In this document: positions 43,301-55,914 of the stretch, piece by piece
Layout: each line of letters starts with the position of its first letter
How positions within the stretch are numbered: position 1 is the first letter of the stretch
Origin: Melastoma dodecandrum
Taxonomy: Eukaryota; Streptophyta; Magnoliopsida; Myrtales; Melastomataceae
Direction: 5' to 3'
DNA length: 64,000 bases
Assembly (NCBI GenBank): GCA_029817715.1
Contig: JARUPY010000397.1
Span: 2,170,001 to 2,234,000, forward strand
Program-made: the position numbers and the translations under genes
Notes under the pieces: model-generated
Database searches by the model: none
What the model saw: the letters and a program-made list of their open reading frames with translations, nothing else
What the model was told of the DNA's origin: nothing

Positions 43301-45999
43301 AATTTTCTTCACGGTACCATCTTCTAAAGGGACTAATAGAGCACCAAAAATATGAAGGGCTTTTTAAATTCAGGGTTCCTAAAATCAAAACTAACCAGGA
43401 GGTATCATAACTTTAACTTCCTTATTGCCTTCAACAACACCTGATCCTTGACAAGAATTACATTTTTCCTTCCACAATCAAACCAAATGTTAGCAAGAAC
43501 TGCCACAGGATAATAAGGACGGGTAAATCTTTAACAGAGATGATACCAAGGTTACTCGTCCTGAGCCCATGCAGGTACTGCACGTCGTTGTGAATGGAGG
43601 AAATGTTACCTAATGGAACCATCATCAGCCAGATTAAATGAAAAGATTTATATGCAGATTTACGGGGGGCCCTCATAAAAGGGCATAACCATCTACAACA
43701 AGTGAATCTTCACTCCTTAGTAAAGAAAGGAAAAAGTTGGATCTGTAATCTAAAGACCCTAACACGCTTTTGAATGCATGCTATCCTTTTCTACCAAAAA
43801 AAGGAACGAAAAGTTAAATACTAACAACCAGCAGCGAGATTATAACATGCCTTGCCTATTCCTCTGCAAGTGAGACATACTTTCGCTTTGGCACCATGAG
43901 GATAACCATTACCATCTGCATTATAGACATGAATTAGGAGATAAATATATAAATGAAAGGTGACTTACATAACATCAGGCATCGTCATAAAGAAATAGGA
44001 TGGATTGGTGACACTCGTTGACTATCACTTGTCAAAATACCAGGTATAATAATTTACCTCCCTTTTTTGGCCTAGGCCACAAGAAGCAAAAAAGACCAGA
44101 ATAGGATTGTATTTCCAATCCTTTTAGTGGTATGTCGTCAAACCCTTTAAAATTTTTTACTTTTTTTAAACTTGGGAAACTCAAAAGATGACGATTCAAA
44201 AGTATTGAAACAATAAGAGCCCATACAGCTATCCTCAAAGAGAAGGATAAATTTGAGTAATGCTGCTACACTAGTATTTGTTTACTAAGCACAGCTACTA
44301 AATTAGTTCGGATGATACTAACTGCAAGAATCACAAGGAACGTTTGCATCAAAGTACAGCACTTTGGTACATCCTTCTGCCGCTTCCAGAAAAGAAAGCA
44401 AGAGCTCAGCCTGTGTATTGAGTATAAAAAAATGAGCATCTAAATGTGCACTTCAAATTTATGCTTTGCAAACTAGTCATGTGACAAACAAGAACAAAGA
44501 AAACTATATCTACCTGAATATCCGATGCATGTTTCATACCATCTTCGAAGACCTGCCACACGTAGTTCTACAGTTAAATCTACTATGTCGCTAAATTTAA
44601 GATGACAAAAAGAAGTAACAAAATATAGGCCCATAATACCTCAGAGAATATATTGTGGAACGAGCTAGAAAAATGTGCATTAAAATCATTGGAGAACCCG
44701 TCAGCATAACCCCGATCGAATCCAGTGGGATCTCCTTTGCCATACTCTACATTAACTCTACCACCTGAGCGCCCCTTCATCAGTTGAAAACTAAATAAGC
44801 TTGTAATGGAGGAGCAATGGAAATGCAATCAAAGGATGTGTAACAGGAAGGGTGATAGAGACAGGTGATTCAAGTACCTTGTCATAATCTGCTCTTTTCA
44901 CGGGATCTTGCAGCACCTGGAGTTGGAAAATAGAAGCAAATTATCGAGAAAACTTCACAATTGACTATCTGTGGCATGAGCAGTAAGATACTTGCGATTT
45001 TTATAACAGCCAATCCAAAAGTAATTTCAATTGGGGTGGCCAATGAAGAGACAAACCTCATATGCATCCCTTATCTCTTGAAATTTTCTCTTCGCAGAAG
45101 GGTTATAACGATTAGTATCTGGATGATATTTTTTGGCAAGCTGCAGAACGAAAAAGCATAGTCAACATAGTTATTACCAAAATACAAAAATGTATGCACT
45201 GAAAATTAGCGGATAGACAAACGGATGTGTAAATACATGGGTCAAACAATTTTCCATTTCCAATAGCCAAACCACGGAATCATACTCATGCGTATCCCAT
45301 TAAGAATTCAACAGCACTTCCAGATTGACATTCCAAGGTACATCAATATGCATAATCTTACTTGGCGAAAAGCCTTCTTAATTTCCTCTTGGCTAGCATT
45401 TACAGAAACCCCGAGAACCTCGTAACAGCTCCTCTCTGAAGCACCGCAAGGACCTATAAGCCAACCAAGAAGAAAAAAAGAAAAAAAAAAAGATATGAAA
45501 CAAAGACCTCCTTCTCCGCTGCCAAACTCCCCAAAAAAATCAAGAATCACACAAAAACCTGTTCCATGAAAAAACCGGGTAAATCTTGACGGCCATCTCA
45601 AGGAATAAGAAAAGGAATCCTCCTCATTTCGACCTGCGTAGCTATAACGGTAACAAGCTGGTCGTCGATTTGAAATAAAATAGAAAAAAAGGAAAGGCGT
45701 TAGCGCAGGGCATTTACGATCCGCCAGAAAAATCCAAACAAACAGAGAAATCAAGCATCCCGCCGAAATAATCGACCACATGCTCACTTCGCAAGAGCAA
45801 AGAATCAGTGGAATTGCTAGGACACAAGATGCCAGATCGGCAACTCGACGAGCTGAGGAACCGGTGGTACCGCGGCTGCGATCGGATGAAATGCCATTAG
45901 GGTTAAGCGAAGCTGCAAAGTAAAGAAAGCACAAGCAGAAACTAGCGGGCGCCAAAGGCGGAGAGGGGAGTGGTTTACCAGTCTTGACAAGCGGCCCAT
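40342..45999 (-). CDS. ATJ1: mitochondrial type-I DnaJ chaperone (ATJ1-like), 18 exons, 435 aa
   Basis: Hsp40 co-chaperone of mitochondrial Hsp70. Exons (5' to 3'): 45999-45979, 45875-45788, 45453-45362, 45140-45057, 44916-44878, 44774-44640, 44552-44514, 44410-44323, 43915-43851, 43609-43556, 43468-43396, 43042-42951, 42498-42427, 41898-41842, 41433-41385, 41304-41235, 40735-40646, 40441-40342; 1308 nt, in frame. Order: basic Ser/Arg-rich presequence (MGRLSRL then [11 protein letters not shown]), J domain with HPD (YHPDTNRYN), four zinc-binding CxxCxGxG-type repeats (CDSC, CLTC, CSTC, CNSC), substrate-binding region ([30 protein letters not shown]), and a C-terminal hydrophobic helix ([18 protein letters not shown]). 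Introns 9 and 12 start with GC instead of GT (GC at 43850-43849 and 42950-42949); a shift to the next GT breaks the frame. The two first exons are the least certain. Confidence 0.9.
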
Positions 46000-46640
46000 G
46001 CGCTAGAAATCGGATCAGAACGATGCGCCGAGAAGCCACCCGACCTGAGAAGTGCGGCGAGAGCCACAGGATCGGAAAGAGTCCGGTTAGGGTTTCCACG
46101 GCGCCTTCCCCCACCCAGTTTCTGGAACTTTGCCGCCGAAACAAATTATGTCTTTTGCTGAGAAAACGTTCCTTTTTCTCACAAAGGTAGAATTATAATC
46201 GTTTATCTTTAATGTAACAAAAATCTCATCACGTCTTTTACATCTTCGTTGCATCATCCACGACTTCATTTTTTAAAAATAGAATCTAGAGTTAAAAATA
46301 TTTTAAGTATATTTAAATAATTTAAAAAATTACGAATAAAAGAAACTTAAAAAAATAATTACGTAATGAGATTTTCATTTATTGGTATTACACAAATCTC
46401 CACTCCATGAATGAAAAGTACAGTATTTGTTTCAAAATAAATTTAATTCAGAAAATATTTCGTTAAATATAATAAAATAAAAACTTATTCTTAAAAACTC
46501 ATATTTTAAACGACTTCAACACTCCCATATAAATTTCGGTGTTAATATTGAATTCTCAAATTTATGTAAAAAATACCAATTTATAAATATTATTTGATCA
46601 ATTTTAAAAATTACATCCTATTGGCGTTAACGAAGATAAT
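46000..46640. other. AT-rich spacer, promoter side of the DnaJ gene
   Basis: No gene recognised. The strong AT content continues into the inverted-repeat element at 46645. Confidence 0.45.
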
Positions 46641-46644
46641 TCCA

Positions 46645-47249
46645 AGTTTTGTTCATAAATAACATTCGTCCGAAAACTATTTCGCCAAATAGGATCGCAA
46701 CTTTGGAAATTCCTTGTGGCGAAATCGGCCTTAGAAAGGACTATTTCATCTCAGGTGAAGCGAAAGGCCGACTTCATGCCATCCGTCACACCCGCATGAA
46801 GCCAGCCTTACAAAGGCCAACTTCTAAAAACTTAAAAAAAAAAAAAAAAACTTCAAAGGCCGACTTTCTTCACGCCTCATGATTGATTGAAATAAACCTT
46901 ATAAGTTCATTTATTTTGATGGATTACTTTGTATTAACTTTGGTTGTTAACTTTTCATAATACTCTACTTTTCGTTATTAATTTTTGAGAAAAACTGGTT
47001 GGATTACTTAAATGTAGTATGCATTACAAGTGGAATATCGGAAGTTAATAATTTTTTTAAACCCCCGAAAGGCTGACTTTAATGAAGTTTTTTTTTGTAA
47101 GGTCGACTTCCTTGATGTATTATTTTTTTTTAATATTCAGAAGTCGGCCTTTATATGGCCGATTTCACCACATTACTTGATGAATTTCTGAACTTACGAC
47201 CTTATTTAGCGAAATAGTTTCCGGACCGACGTCACTTAAGAACAAAACT
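46645..47249. mobile_element. inverted-repeat element (MITE-like)
   Basis: The left end (from AGTTTTGTTCATAAATAACA at 46645) pairs with the right end read in reverse (AGTTTTGTTCTTAAGTGACG, ending 47249) for about 110 bp, through CTATTTCGCCAAATAGG and TGGCGAAATCGGCC versus CTATTTCGCTAAATAAGG and GGTGAAATCGGCC. The inner part carries several copies of an AAAGGCCGACTT-like motif in both orientations (for example near 46765, 46820, 46855, 47070, 47100 and 47140). No coding region. The flanking target duplication could not be read, so the transposon class is open. Confidence 0.72.
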
Positions 47250-47640
47250 AAGAGAATCCCATCCAACTAGCCATGGGCTAAGTATAAAAACTGGACACCC
47301 CAAATAAATACCAGGCTCGATTAATTAAGGTCATAGAATAAAGTGGGCTTGGCGTAATCATAATGCAAACGCTGTTTCTGGGCTGGCAATGTACACGTCA
47401 AATTAGTCAATTTTTCTCCCCCATCACAACCAACATGTCGAACCACCCCATTGAGAAACTCAAAAAACAAACACAACAGCCAACCGGAAATCAGGCATGT
47501 CGAATACGAACACGGCAGTAATGCATCATAAATTGCTTGTTCACAGATGAAAAAGGAAGGCAAAAGCTACACCATGCATTGGGTGTCCACAGCAGATTTT
47601 CATTTCACTGAAACTTATTCCCATGTTAAAAAATGTGTAC

Positions 47641-48480
47641 CAGCTGATTAAGCATGTCATTCTGAAACTTAGCTTCTGACTCTATTTCCTGTGCTATCTG
47701 CAACAAATGATTGTCGCAGCAGATCAGAAAGAGGAAAGAAAGAAAACTCTCATGTGTGAAGAAGGATACCCAAACTTGGATATTACAAGGAAAAGCCAAG
47801 TCAAACATCAGAATTCATGTAATTACACCAGATAAAGCTTCTGCGAGAAAACAGAAATTCGAGAGGACATCAAATGCTATAAGAATTCCTTCCTCAAATT
47901 ATCTATAATGCCATAATGATCATTCCTGATACAGCATCCCAGGATAGCACATAGCAGGCCACAGTTCATCCTCGAGAAAAATTGTTAGAGAACTTCTGAG
48001 GATCAGCCTCAACACGATGGGTTGGTCTATAGAAGAAACATCTTCCACTCTGACCAATATTCACGTTACAGATCCACCAGTCTACACTAACTAATAATAT
48101 ACACGTTGTCATCAGCCCGCATGACTGCCACAAAACATCGGTCCCAAAGAGAAGCTGGACAGCTCAGAAAAGGCACGCACATTTCTCAACTGCAGAACTT
48201 GCTTGCGCAAACCAGTGATCTCCTCGTCCAGGTCGCCATGAACCGGATCTATCCGCAACTGGATTTCATCCGAACCGACCCGGCCACGGGTCCAGTGCTC
48301 AGCCCGTCCCTTCAGCGAACAAATCATCGAACATCCAATCAATTCAAAAAAGAACCCGGGCGGACATCAACATTTGACGATAATACTTCACGCGAAGCCA
48401 AATTAGGGTTCCTACTGCGATCGGTAAGGAACGGCGCCTCCGTAGACAAGGCTGGCTCCCCTGCTGTAACCGCCGGACAT
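47641..48480 (-). pseudogene. Bet1-like SNARE gene, 5' exons only, with frameshift
   Basis: Partial copy of a plant Bet1-like SNARE (At1g29060/At4g14600 type; membrane-fusion protein of the ER/Golgi). Pieces: exon 1 48480-48416 (MSGGYSRGASLVYGGAVPYRS), exon 2 48309-48181 and exon 3 47697-47641 (IAQEIESEAKFQNDMLNQL). Exon 2 begins in one frame (DGLSTGPVAGS) and continues in another (SDEIQLRIDPVHGDLDEEITG) after a GTTCG that looks like a 5-bp repeat of the adjacent bases; both parts belong to the family, so the frame is broken. The exons for the rest of the coiled coil and the membrane anchor are absent between 47640 and 46150. If expressed it would lack the anchor. An error in the assembly is the alternative. 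Confidence 0.72.
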
Positions 48481-48901
48481 CGAGGATCCCAGTACGAAAA
48501 CAAAAATCTGCAGCGTAGGACGGGATTCAGCGACCGGAGGCGCGCGGGAACGAACACACAAGGGGCGACGACGATTCGTTGCTGTCACTATTTCGGTAAG
48601 GTTATAAACGGACATTAACGGTTCGGGGCGATGAAGTAGAGAGACATGAGAGGCTAATATGCCATCCGGAGGAGAGAATGAGGCATTCTACCTACGTGGC
48701 GAAAAATTATTGGTTAAAAGTATGTCATTGGGTTCAAGACCGATCTGCCCGTTAATTGGGCGGGTATGATTAGGGGGCTTGGCCCATTATAGACTGGCCC
48801 GAGAGGCTCGAGTAGGCCCGACATTTCATTCCGGGTCGTTGGGGAAAAGGCTTAAAGACGATGCGCGCGTGGCCGAGACGGAACAGACTAGCCCGATCAC
48901 G

Positions 48902-51900
48902 ATGCGGTCCACATCGACCACACGCGCCAAAATCAGAGCCATGATCTCATCCTACCTCCATTTCCCCACTCAACTACCTCCCCACCGCCGCCGCCAACCG
49001 CCATTCATTCCCCCCGCCGGCGCCGCCGTTTCTCTCCATCTACTCCAGCTCACTACCTGTTGTCGTTACGCCTCCACAATCTCCCCGGTAAGCTCCGAAC
49101 GCTCTGCTCTTCATCCTCTTGACCGTGATAGCTTCCCGATTCTTCCTAACGATTTCCCCAACGGTCATATTCTTCTTGTGCAGGGAGGATTGCCGAGGCG
49201 CGGATTCGGAGCCGGAGTTCGGGGTTTCTGCACCACTGCGGTGAACATGGGGGAGACTGTGGTTTCCTACTTGACGCAGAAAGAGGCAGCCGCCATCGAC
49301 GAGGAGCTCATGGGGCCTCTTGGATTCAGCGTTGATCAATTGATGGTTGGGGAGCACTTTCGAACCCTTTGTTGTGGGGAGGCATAGCCTGGTCGTTCAA
49401 TCTTGCCTAATTGTTTTGTTTGGTGGAACCTCTGTCTATAGGAATTGGCTGGTCTGAGCGTTGCGACCTCCATTGCAGAGGTAAGAGTGTCCTGCCGACC
49501 TGGTGGATTATGTCTCAAAATCATAGCTTGCGGCTATTGTGTCTGATATGAGTTATCCTCATGTCACCATCTTCTACTGTTTCTTCTCATATCGGGTAGG
49601 TGTATAAAGCTAGTGAATATAAGCGCGTCCTTGCTATATGTGGTCCTGGAAACAATGGCGGGGATGGTTTGGTTGCTGCCCGCCATCTCTTTCACTTTGG
49701 ATATAAGCCGGCTATTTGTTATCCTAAGCGCACCGCGAAGCCTCTTTATGCTGGACTTGTTACTCAGGTTCGAGAGATTTGCTCTACTAGTCCTTTTCCA
49801 CCTTTAATATCATGTGCTTGATCATTTTTTTACACATGCCTCCACATAACTGTGGTTTTTTGCAGCTCGAATCTCTGGCAGTTCCTTTCCTGTCAGTTGA
49901 GGACCTTCCATCAGATTTGTCTCATGAATTCGATATTTTGTTGGATGCTATGTTTGGTTTCTCATTTCATGGTAGTTACTTCACCTTACCTTATCCAAAC
50001 TCACCTTTGCCCTCTCTGTCTAGAAATACACCAAATATAATAGACAAGATGATGGCTCATGTAAATAAGAGCTAAATAGATTTATGTGGTAGTGTCTTCC
50101 TTGTCATCCCTAGCAGACTTGATGGTGGGTGAAAGCTCTCCGTTACTATTATGACTCTCGTTTTCAGTTTTTTTTTGGTTGAAAGGGAGATAGATTAGTG
50201 GAAACAGTCAAGTAACTCTTTTTCAGTTTCAAATTTGTCAAATTTCTGAAGTTATTTCATTCTTAAATGGAGCAATAAATGTAATTTCTGGTCTTGGCAT
50301 TTTTATTTGTCTGAGTTTTTATTTTTTATGCTCACAATAGCTATATTGATTTAGAAACTTTTGTGAGATATTCTTCAAACTGTGTTGTAAAATTTAGAGA
50401 AATGTGAATAATCAATTTTTCAATGCCCTTTTCTTAGGTAACCTTGGCTATTATAGTTGTTTGATTAGTGGCAGGGTTCTGTTTTGATTATAAATAGAGC
50501 AAATGTTTTTTACATTGTTGAAGCAAAAAGGCTAGATATGCAGTCTCTTTGTTGTAACTTGAAACATTATTACGTGCCTTAAGGTTCCCCTAGACCACCC
50601 TTCGATGATTTAATTCAAAGACTTGTAAGATTGTCTAAGGCGGATCAAGCTGGGAAGAAGCCTCCTGCTATTGTTTCAGTAGATATTCCTTCTGGGTGGC
50701 ATGTTGAGGAGGGAGATTTGGCTGGTCAAGGATTTAAACCTGATATGCTGGTACATGATTACAGTCAATCGTAATTTTCTGGCTGTGTATGCATTATAAT
50801 GAAGTTAACACTAGCCAGTTATATGCTTCTAAGACAGCAATCTCATGCCTGTAGGTTTATATTTGTTTAGGTTTCTCTGACTGCTCCAAAGTTGTGTTCC
50901 AAGCAATTCAATGGAGCACACCACTTCTTGGGTGGTAGATTTGTCCCCCCGCCCATTGGTGAAAAATACAAACTACATCTACCTCCATATCCAGGAACAT
51001 CCATGTGTGTCCGCATTGGAAAGCCACCTAAAGTTGATATATCTGCTATGAGGGAGAACTATGTTTCTCCAGAGTTCCACGAGGACCAAGTTGAGGCTGA
51101 TCCTATTGATCAGGTACTATATAACCCATGTTTTACATTGCAATATTTGTCTTGTGTGACTGTCCTTGTCTTCTTTTTTGTAAAAAAAAATACTTACCTA
51201 GAGAATTCAATAATTCCTGGATCTTTGGCTGAGACTTGCATTCCTGCAGTTTAAAAAATGGTTTGAAGATGCAATCACTGCTGGATTGTGGGAACCAAAT
51301 GCCATGGCATTGTCAACTTCTGGCAAGGATGCTAAACCGTAAGAAATGTTCCCCCCTTTTAAGTCCTCCAATTTGCATTGTGGTAGTCCCATCTTCTACT
51401 GCATCTGCTTGAAAAATCTTTTTCTCCGTGATGCAGATCATCACGCATGGTTTTGCTTAAAGGAGTCGATAAGGATGGTTTTGTATGGTTAGTTATTATC
51501 CCATTTCATCACAGTAAATCAGGGATAATTACCATATGTTAATCGGTTTTCTGCCCTTTTTGGCAATATCTTCAACTTGTTTGTGAAGGTATACTAATTA
51601 TGGGAGCAGAAAAGCACGTGAATTATCTGAAAATCCTTTTGCATCCTTACTTTTCTACTGGGAAGGTCTTAATCGCCAGGTAACCCATACTAGATAAATT
51701 TTTCATTACGCCAGAGCCTGTGAATAACTCAGCTGTCCGGCCAAAACTGTTTACCACCAGAATGCGGTAGAAGTGCTTGAAAAATCACCTCGACATTAAT
51801 GTCAGTTAGATAGTTTCGTTACTCTTAATGCTAGCCGAAAAGATTTTCGCTATGAGGTCATAAGTGAATCTTGATTTTTTGGACCATTAAATTGATATCT

Positions 51901-53340
51901 TTGCAAATAAGGGTACTATTGCTTACATGTACACAACCTCTCTATGAACGCTACTACCATTCAAGGTGGGAGCATTTCGGCCTGGAAATTTTAAGTTTAA
52001 TAGGTTGTTGGATACGGGGCATATCACATATCGCAGAAGCAGATAGTTTCTTAACAACTGGACGTTCAAAATGTTTTTCGAGAGTAGTTCCACTTTCTAT
52101 TGAGATGGCCTTTAGGCATTTATACACAATGCTGGGAATGTCTTATTTGAATGCCCAAAAGTTTCTGCATGACATTCCCTTTCTTTTAATAACTGCTTGT
52201 TCATCCCATGGCGATTCTCAGGTAATAGTGGAAGGATTTGTGGAAAAAGTTTCTGATCATGAATCTGAGCAGTACTTCCATAGTCGTCCACGTGGAAGTC
52301 AAATCGGAGCAATTGTTAGCAACCAGGTCTCCTTTTTCTCCTTTTAGCTACTCTTTGCAGATTAATTACAAGTTTTTTTTCTCTTAAATAGTAGGATAAC
52401 ATATATCAATTACCACAAATTATGACCCATCTTTTGTATTATCACGTCCTTTAGAAAATATGGAAGCAATACACAAGAAAATGTTGAACCAATCTTACAA
52501 TCCATCCAGAGTCAGAAGTTGTTCTCAGTTGAAATTTGATTGGAATGGTTAATGGTTAGTTTTTAAGTTTGTGATTTCTAAAATGTGTTAAATGTGAAAG
52601 ATAGATCAAAGTTTATAACAAAAAAAATTCCAAACCCCCTGCAATAAATAAATGGAAAAAATTATTGTGTAGTCATTGATGATTAGTTTCCCCTTTTAGA
52701 GTGCCGTGGTTCCAGGAAGGCTCGAGCTCCATCAACAATACAAAGAATTGGTGGACAAGTTTTCTAACATGTAAGTGTTGAAGAAGATTGTGTTTGTTTC
52801 TTGCTCATAATATCTTAGACAAAATTGAAAAGATGAAGCGAAACTTCATCCGGTGGAGGGGAAGTACACACAACGATCACTACAGCCTTTCAATAATTAA
52901 AATGTTGGTTATGGTGGCATGAGCATTGGATCTCCTTGAACTTCTGAATGACCTTGCTGCAATATGTTACAATGCAGGGAAGTAATTCCTAAGCCAAAAC
53001 ATTGGGGAGGATACCGGCTGAAGCCTGAAGCATTTGAATTTTGGCAGGGGCAGCAATCTCGTCTGCATGATCGGTACGTCCTCGTTTGACCAAAGAGAAA
53101 GAGGGGGAAGCAATTCATAAGATGGTATAATGTAATATGGTTTGAGAATGCATCCACAAGCAAACCTATTAACTCACGAGTGGTGGACATTGCATGATAC
53201 ACATGCCGCAAGCTCTATTATTCTAGGATTCTTAGGACTGATGATGGTTCCTCATTTTCCTTGCTCATGGCAGATTGAGATATACTCCGGAAGAGATTGA
53301 CAGGAAGCGTGTCTGGAAGATCGAGCGCTTGGCTCCCTAG
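48902..53340 (+). CDS. PDX3: PDX3: NAD(P)HX epimerase-PNP/PMP oxidase fusion, 14 exons, 546 aa
   Basis: Chloroplast enzyme of vitamin B6 salvage: FMN-dependent oxidation of pyridoxine- or pyridoxamine-5'-phosphate to pyridoxal-5'-phosphate. Exons: 48902-49087, 49184-49345, 49442-49480, 49600-49767, 49866-49971, 50584-50750, 50871-51113, 51250-51338, 51437-51487, 51589-51679, 52222-52326, 52700-52770, 52978-53073, 53274-53340; 1641 nt in frame. N-terminal transit peptide (Ser/Arg/Pro-rich), then a NAD(P)HX epimerase (NNRE/YjeF-N) domain ([49 protein letters not shown]), then the oxidase domain ([75 protein letters not shown]) ending KIERLAP. First-ATG alternatives are 48902 and 48941. The first intron (96 bp) reads open in frame. 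Confidence 0.94.
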
Positions 53341-53825
53341 CTATCCGCACCTTCGTCACTGTGAGACTCGCTGGTGAGAGTCCGACCCTGTCTTCTGGAC
53401 GGGAATCTGTATGAGTGGCTGAGTTACTGTACAGACAGGGACGATAGACTCAATAAGCTGTGTCTATTCGCCGCGAGTCCCTGCCCATTAAAAATTGTTG
53501 AACTCACAGGGCGTGTGCATTGGGCATCACTAACTGGGATCTTGTTATGGACATATCGCTAGGAAAACCTTTTTGGGCTTCCCAAAGGAAGCCCGGCGTC
53601 CACAAAGGCTGCCCTGCCTGACCGCTTCGCTCCCGCTGGCATGGGCTTCACAAAGGCTTGGTTCGGCTCCGGTTACATTCCTGTTCCGCTCCACTCGTCA
53701 CGTTGGCGACGCCTGAATCTGACTGCTGGTTGCCGGTTTCCGGTTTCTTCCCACCCAATCAAACTGACAAATTCCTCCTCCAAAATTCAATTCCACCTTA
53801 AGAAATCCTTCCGGAATCTTCCGAC
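53341..53825. other. spacer between PDX3 and the GEM-like gene
   Basis: 3' untranslated region of PDX3, then the promoter and leader of the GEM-like gene. No other gene seen. Confidence 0.5.
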
Positions 53826-55914
53826 ATGACCCAGAACGTGCAGGACCAACCCCTGCCCATGCCCGACACCATCCCGACGCCGACCTCGACCTCCGACTAT
53901 GCCCCCTCTTCTCATCCTCCTCCTCCTTCTCCAAACAAAGCTCCGACCTCCATGCCTGCCGAGTCCAATCCCTACGTCGCTCCTTCTCCCGCCCCCGCTC
54001 CTCAGTCATCCGTCAAAGGTAAAAGACCTGTGCCCCGCAGTCATCTGTTGCGTGAGTTTATTGTCTTGGGGAAGATTTCGTGGTGATCTGAGTGGCGTTT
54101 TTTATGTTCGCGTTGGTAGATACGGTGGATACGGTGAAGGATGTTCTCGGTAAGTGGGGGAGGAAGGCTGCTGAGACTACCAAGAAAGGCCAGGATCTCG
54201 CCGGCAACATGTGGCAACACTGTAATTTTGATCTCTTCTGCTCCCTCGTCGCTTTTTGAATTGTCTCTTGATGAATTAACAGTTGCTTCTGGATGGAGTC
54301 CCTTGCATGTAGTTCGGCTTGATTTCTTCTGCATTTGCTTAGGATTGGACGAATTGTTGCGATAAAAGACTAGCTGTGCTGTGGATCATTTTTGGTTGAC
54401 TTCATATGAATTTCTTTTTTATTGTGAATGTTTTGAGTTGAGTGAAGCGAGTAATGGAAGATTGTCTTCTATTTGTGTATTTTGTTTTGTTCCTTAGGTT
54501 GCATGGATATATATATTTGATCAATTATGGAGAGGATACGATTCATAGCACTAGTTTCTTTTTCTATATGCATCTTCTGTGAACTTTGTCAGCGATCTAA
54601 AGTCAGAATCTCTTGATTGTGGTAATATGGGCTTTCCGTTTTTTTTTTTCTCCATCTAACTGGCTAGGTTTGTGGAGAAGTTGTGGAGACAAGTCTGCCG
54701 ATTTGTCCACTCAAATTTAAAATTTCTGTTGAAGTTGGCTCAGGATCTTATTTTGATGGTCTGGGAACTTTTCGCTGGAGATTCATCCAGGATGTTGACC
54801 TTTACTTTTGAGGCCTGGGTGGCTCGGTTCTGCCGGGACTGTGGACATGGTGTTTTGTCTGTGGTTGGATCAGCAAATCGATTTGCCTTGCTTGGCTTAC
54901 TTGATTGATTGAAAGGATTTAGGTCCATGAGAAGGGTCCAGCTACGTATGCTAATAGTGAAAGGTCTCTTCCCTTCACTTTCATTGAAGTCGTGGAATCT
55001 TATTCATTTAGGTTTTCGGTATTGTATTAGGTAACTAAATTCCTTCTGAAAAACTTGTCCCCAAGGCCATGAAAAATATCCTAAATAGTGTCTTACCCTT
55101 GAATTTTTTTTATTTAAGCCCCAGCGGATTGTTCTATATGTTTTGTTTAGAATTCAGTGATGTGTGATTGCCTGTTTGGAGTAATCTGTTGGGTCTCGTG
55201 CAAGAGGTAATTGGGTTCTTCTTACATTTCTCTGAAAAGAATCGCATAATTTCAGTAGTACGAGATATAATTTTCAGTTTATTTTTGCCCATGAGTTTCT
55301 TTCTTTTGGACAGTGAAAACAGGCCCTAGTTTTGCGGATGCTGCCGTTGGCAGAATTGCTCAAGGGACAAAAGTTCTCGCAGAAGGTGGTTATGAGAAGA
55401 TCTTTCGCAACACCTTTGAAACTACTTCGGAGGAGCAGCTTCTGAAATCATATGCCTGTTACTTATCCACATCAGCGGGTCCCGTAATGGGTACCTTGTA
55501 CTTGTCAACCGCGAAACTCGCCTTTTGCAGTGATAACCCCCTGTCATATAAAGCAGGTGATAAGACTGAATGGAGTTACTATAAGGTATGTTTTCGTAAA
55601 CAATTTAAAAACCAGGGCAAGTTTTAACTTTTACGGAAATATTTTGCACCTGAAAACTGCTGCCGGGGCTTTTTTCTGCCGCCGTCTCCATATAAGGTCA
55701 AGGGCTTATTTTTTATGTGTCCTCTGTGGTTTAGGTCGTCATTCCCTTGCATCATTTGAAGGCGGTCAACCCTTCGACAAGCAGGGTCAATAGTGCCGAG
55801 AAGTACATCCAGGTGATCTCCGTTGACAATCACGAGTTCTGGTTCATGGGCTTTGTTCAGTATGATAGCGCGGTGAAAAATATCCAAGGATCGGTACCTC
55901 CTCGCACCTTGTAG
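53826..55914 (+). CDS. GEM-like protein with GRAM domain, 4 exons, 248 aa
   Basis: Member of the GEM/GEM-like (FIP1, ABA-responsive GRAM) family, linked to cell division control, hormone response and membrane lipid binding. Exons 53826-54018, 54120-54221, 55314-55585 and 55735-55914; 747 nt in frame. The N-terminus is Pro/Ser/Thr-rich and disordered (about 65 aa). A coiled [20 protein letters not shown] segment follows, then [37 protein letters not shown] and the GRAM core ([55 protein letters not shown]), which is the usual plant GEM order. The protein ends SVPPRTL. Intron 2 is long (about 1.1 kb). Confidence 0.92.

Noticed and set aside
45308..46144. 278-residue minus frame at the 5' end of the DnaJ gene
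   Set aside because: It begins with TTG and runs through introns; a spliced model with ATG at 45999 gives a typical presequence and correct phase.
48106..48618. 170-residue frame on the + strand
   Set aside because: Antisense shadow of the Bet1-like exons; no recognisable domain.
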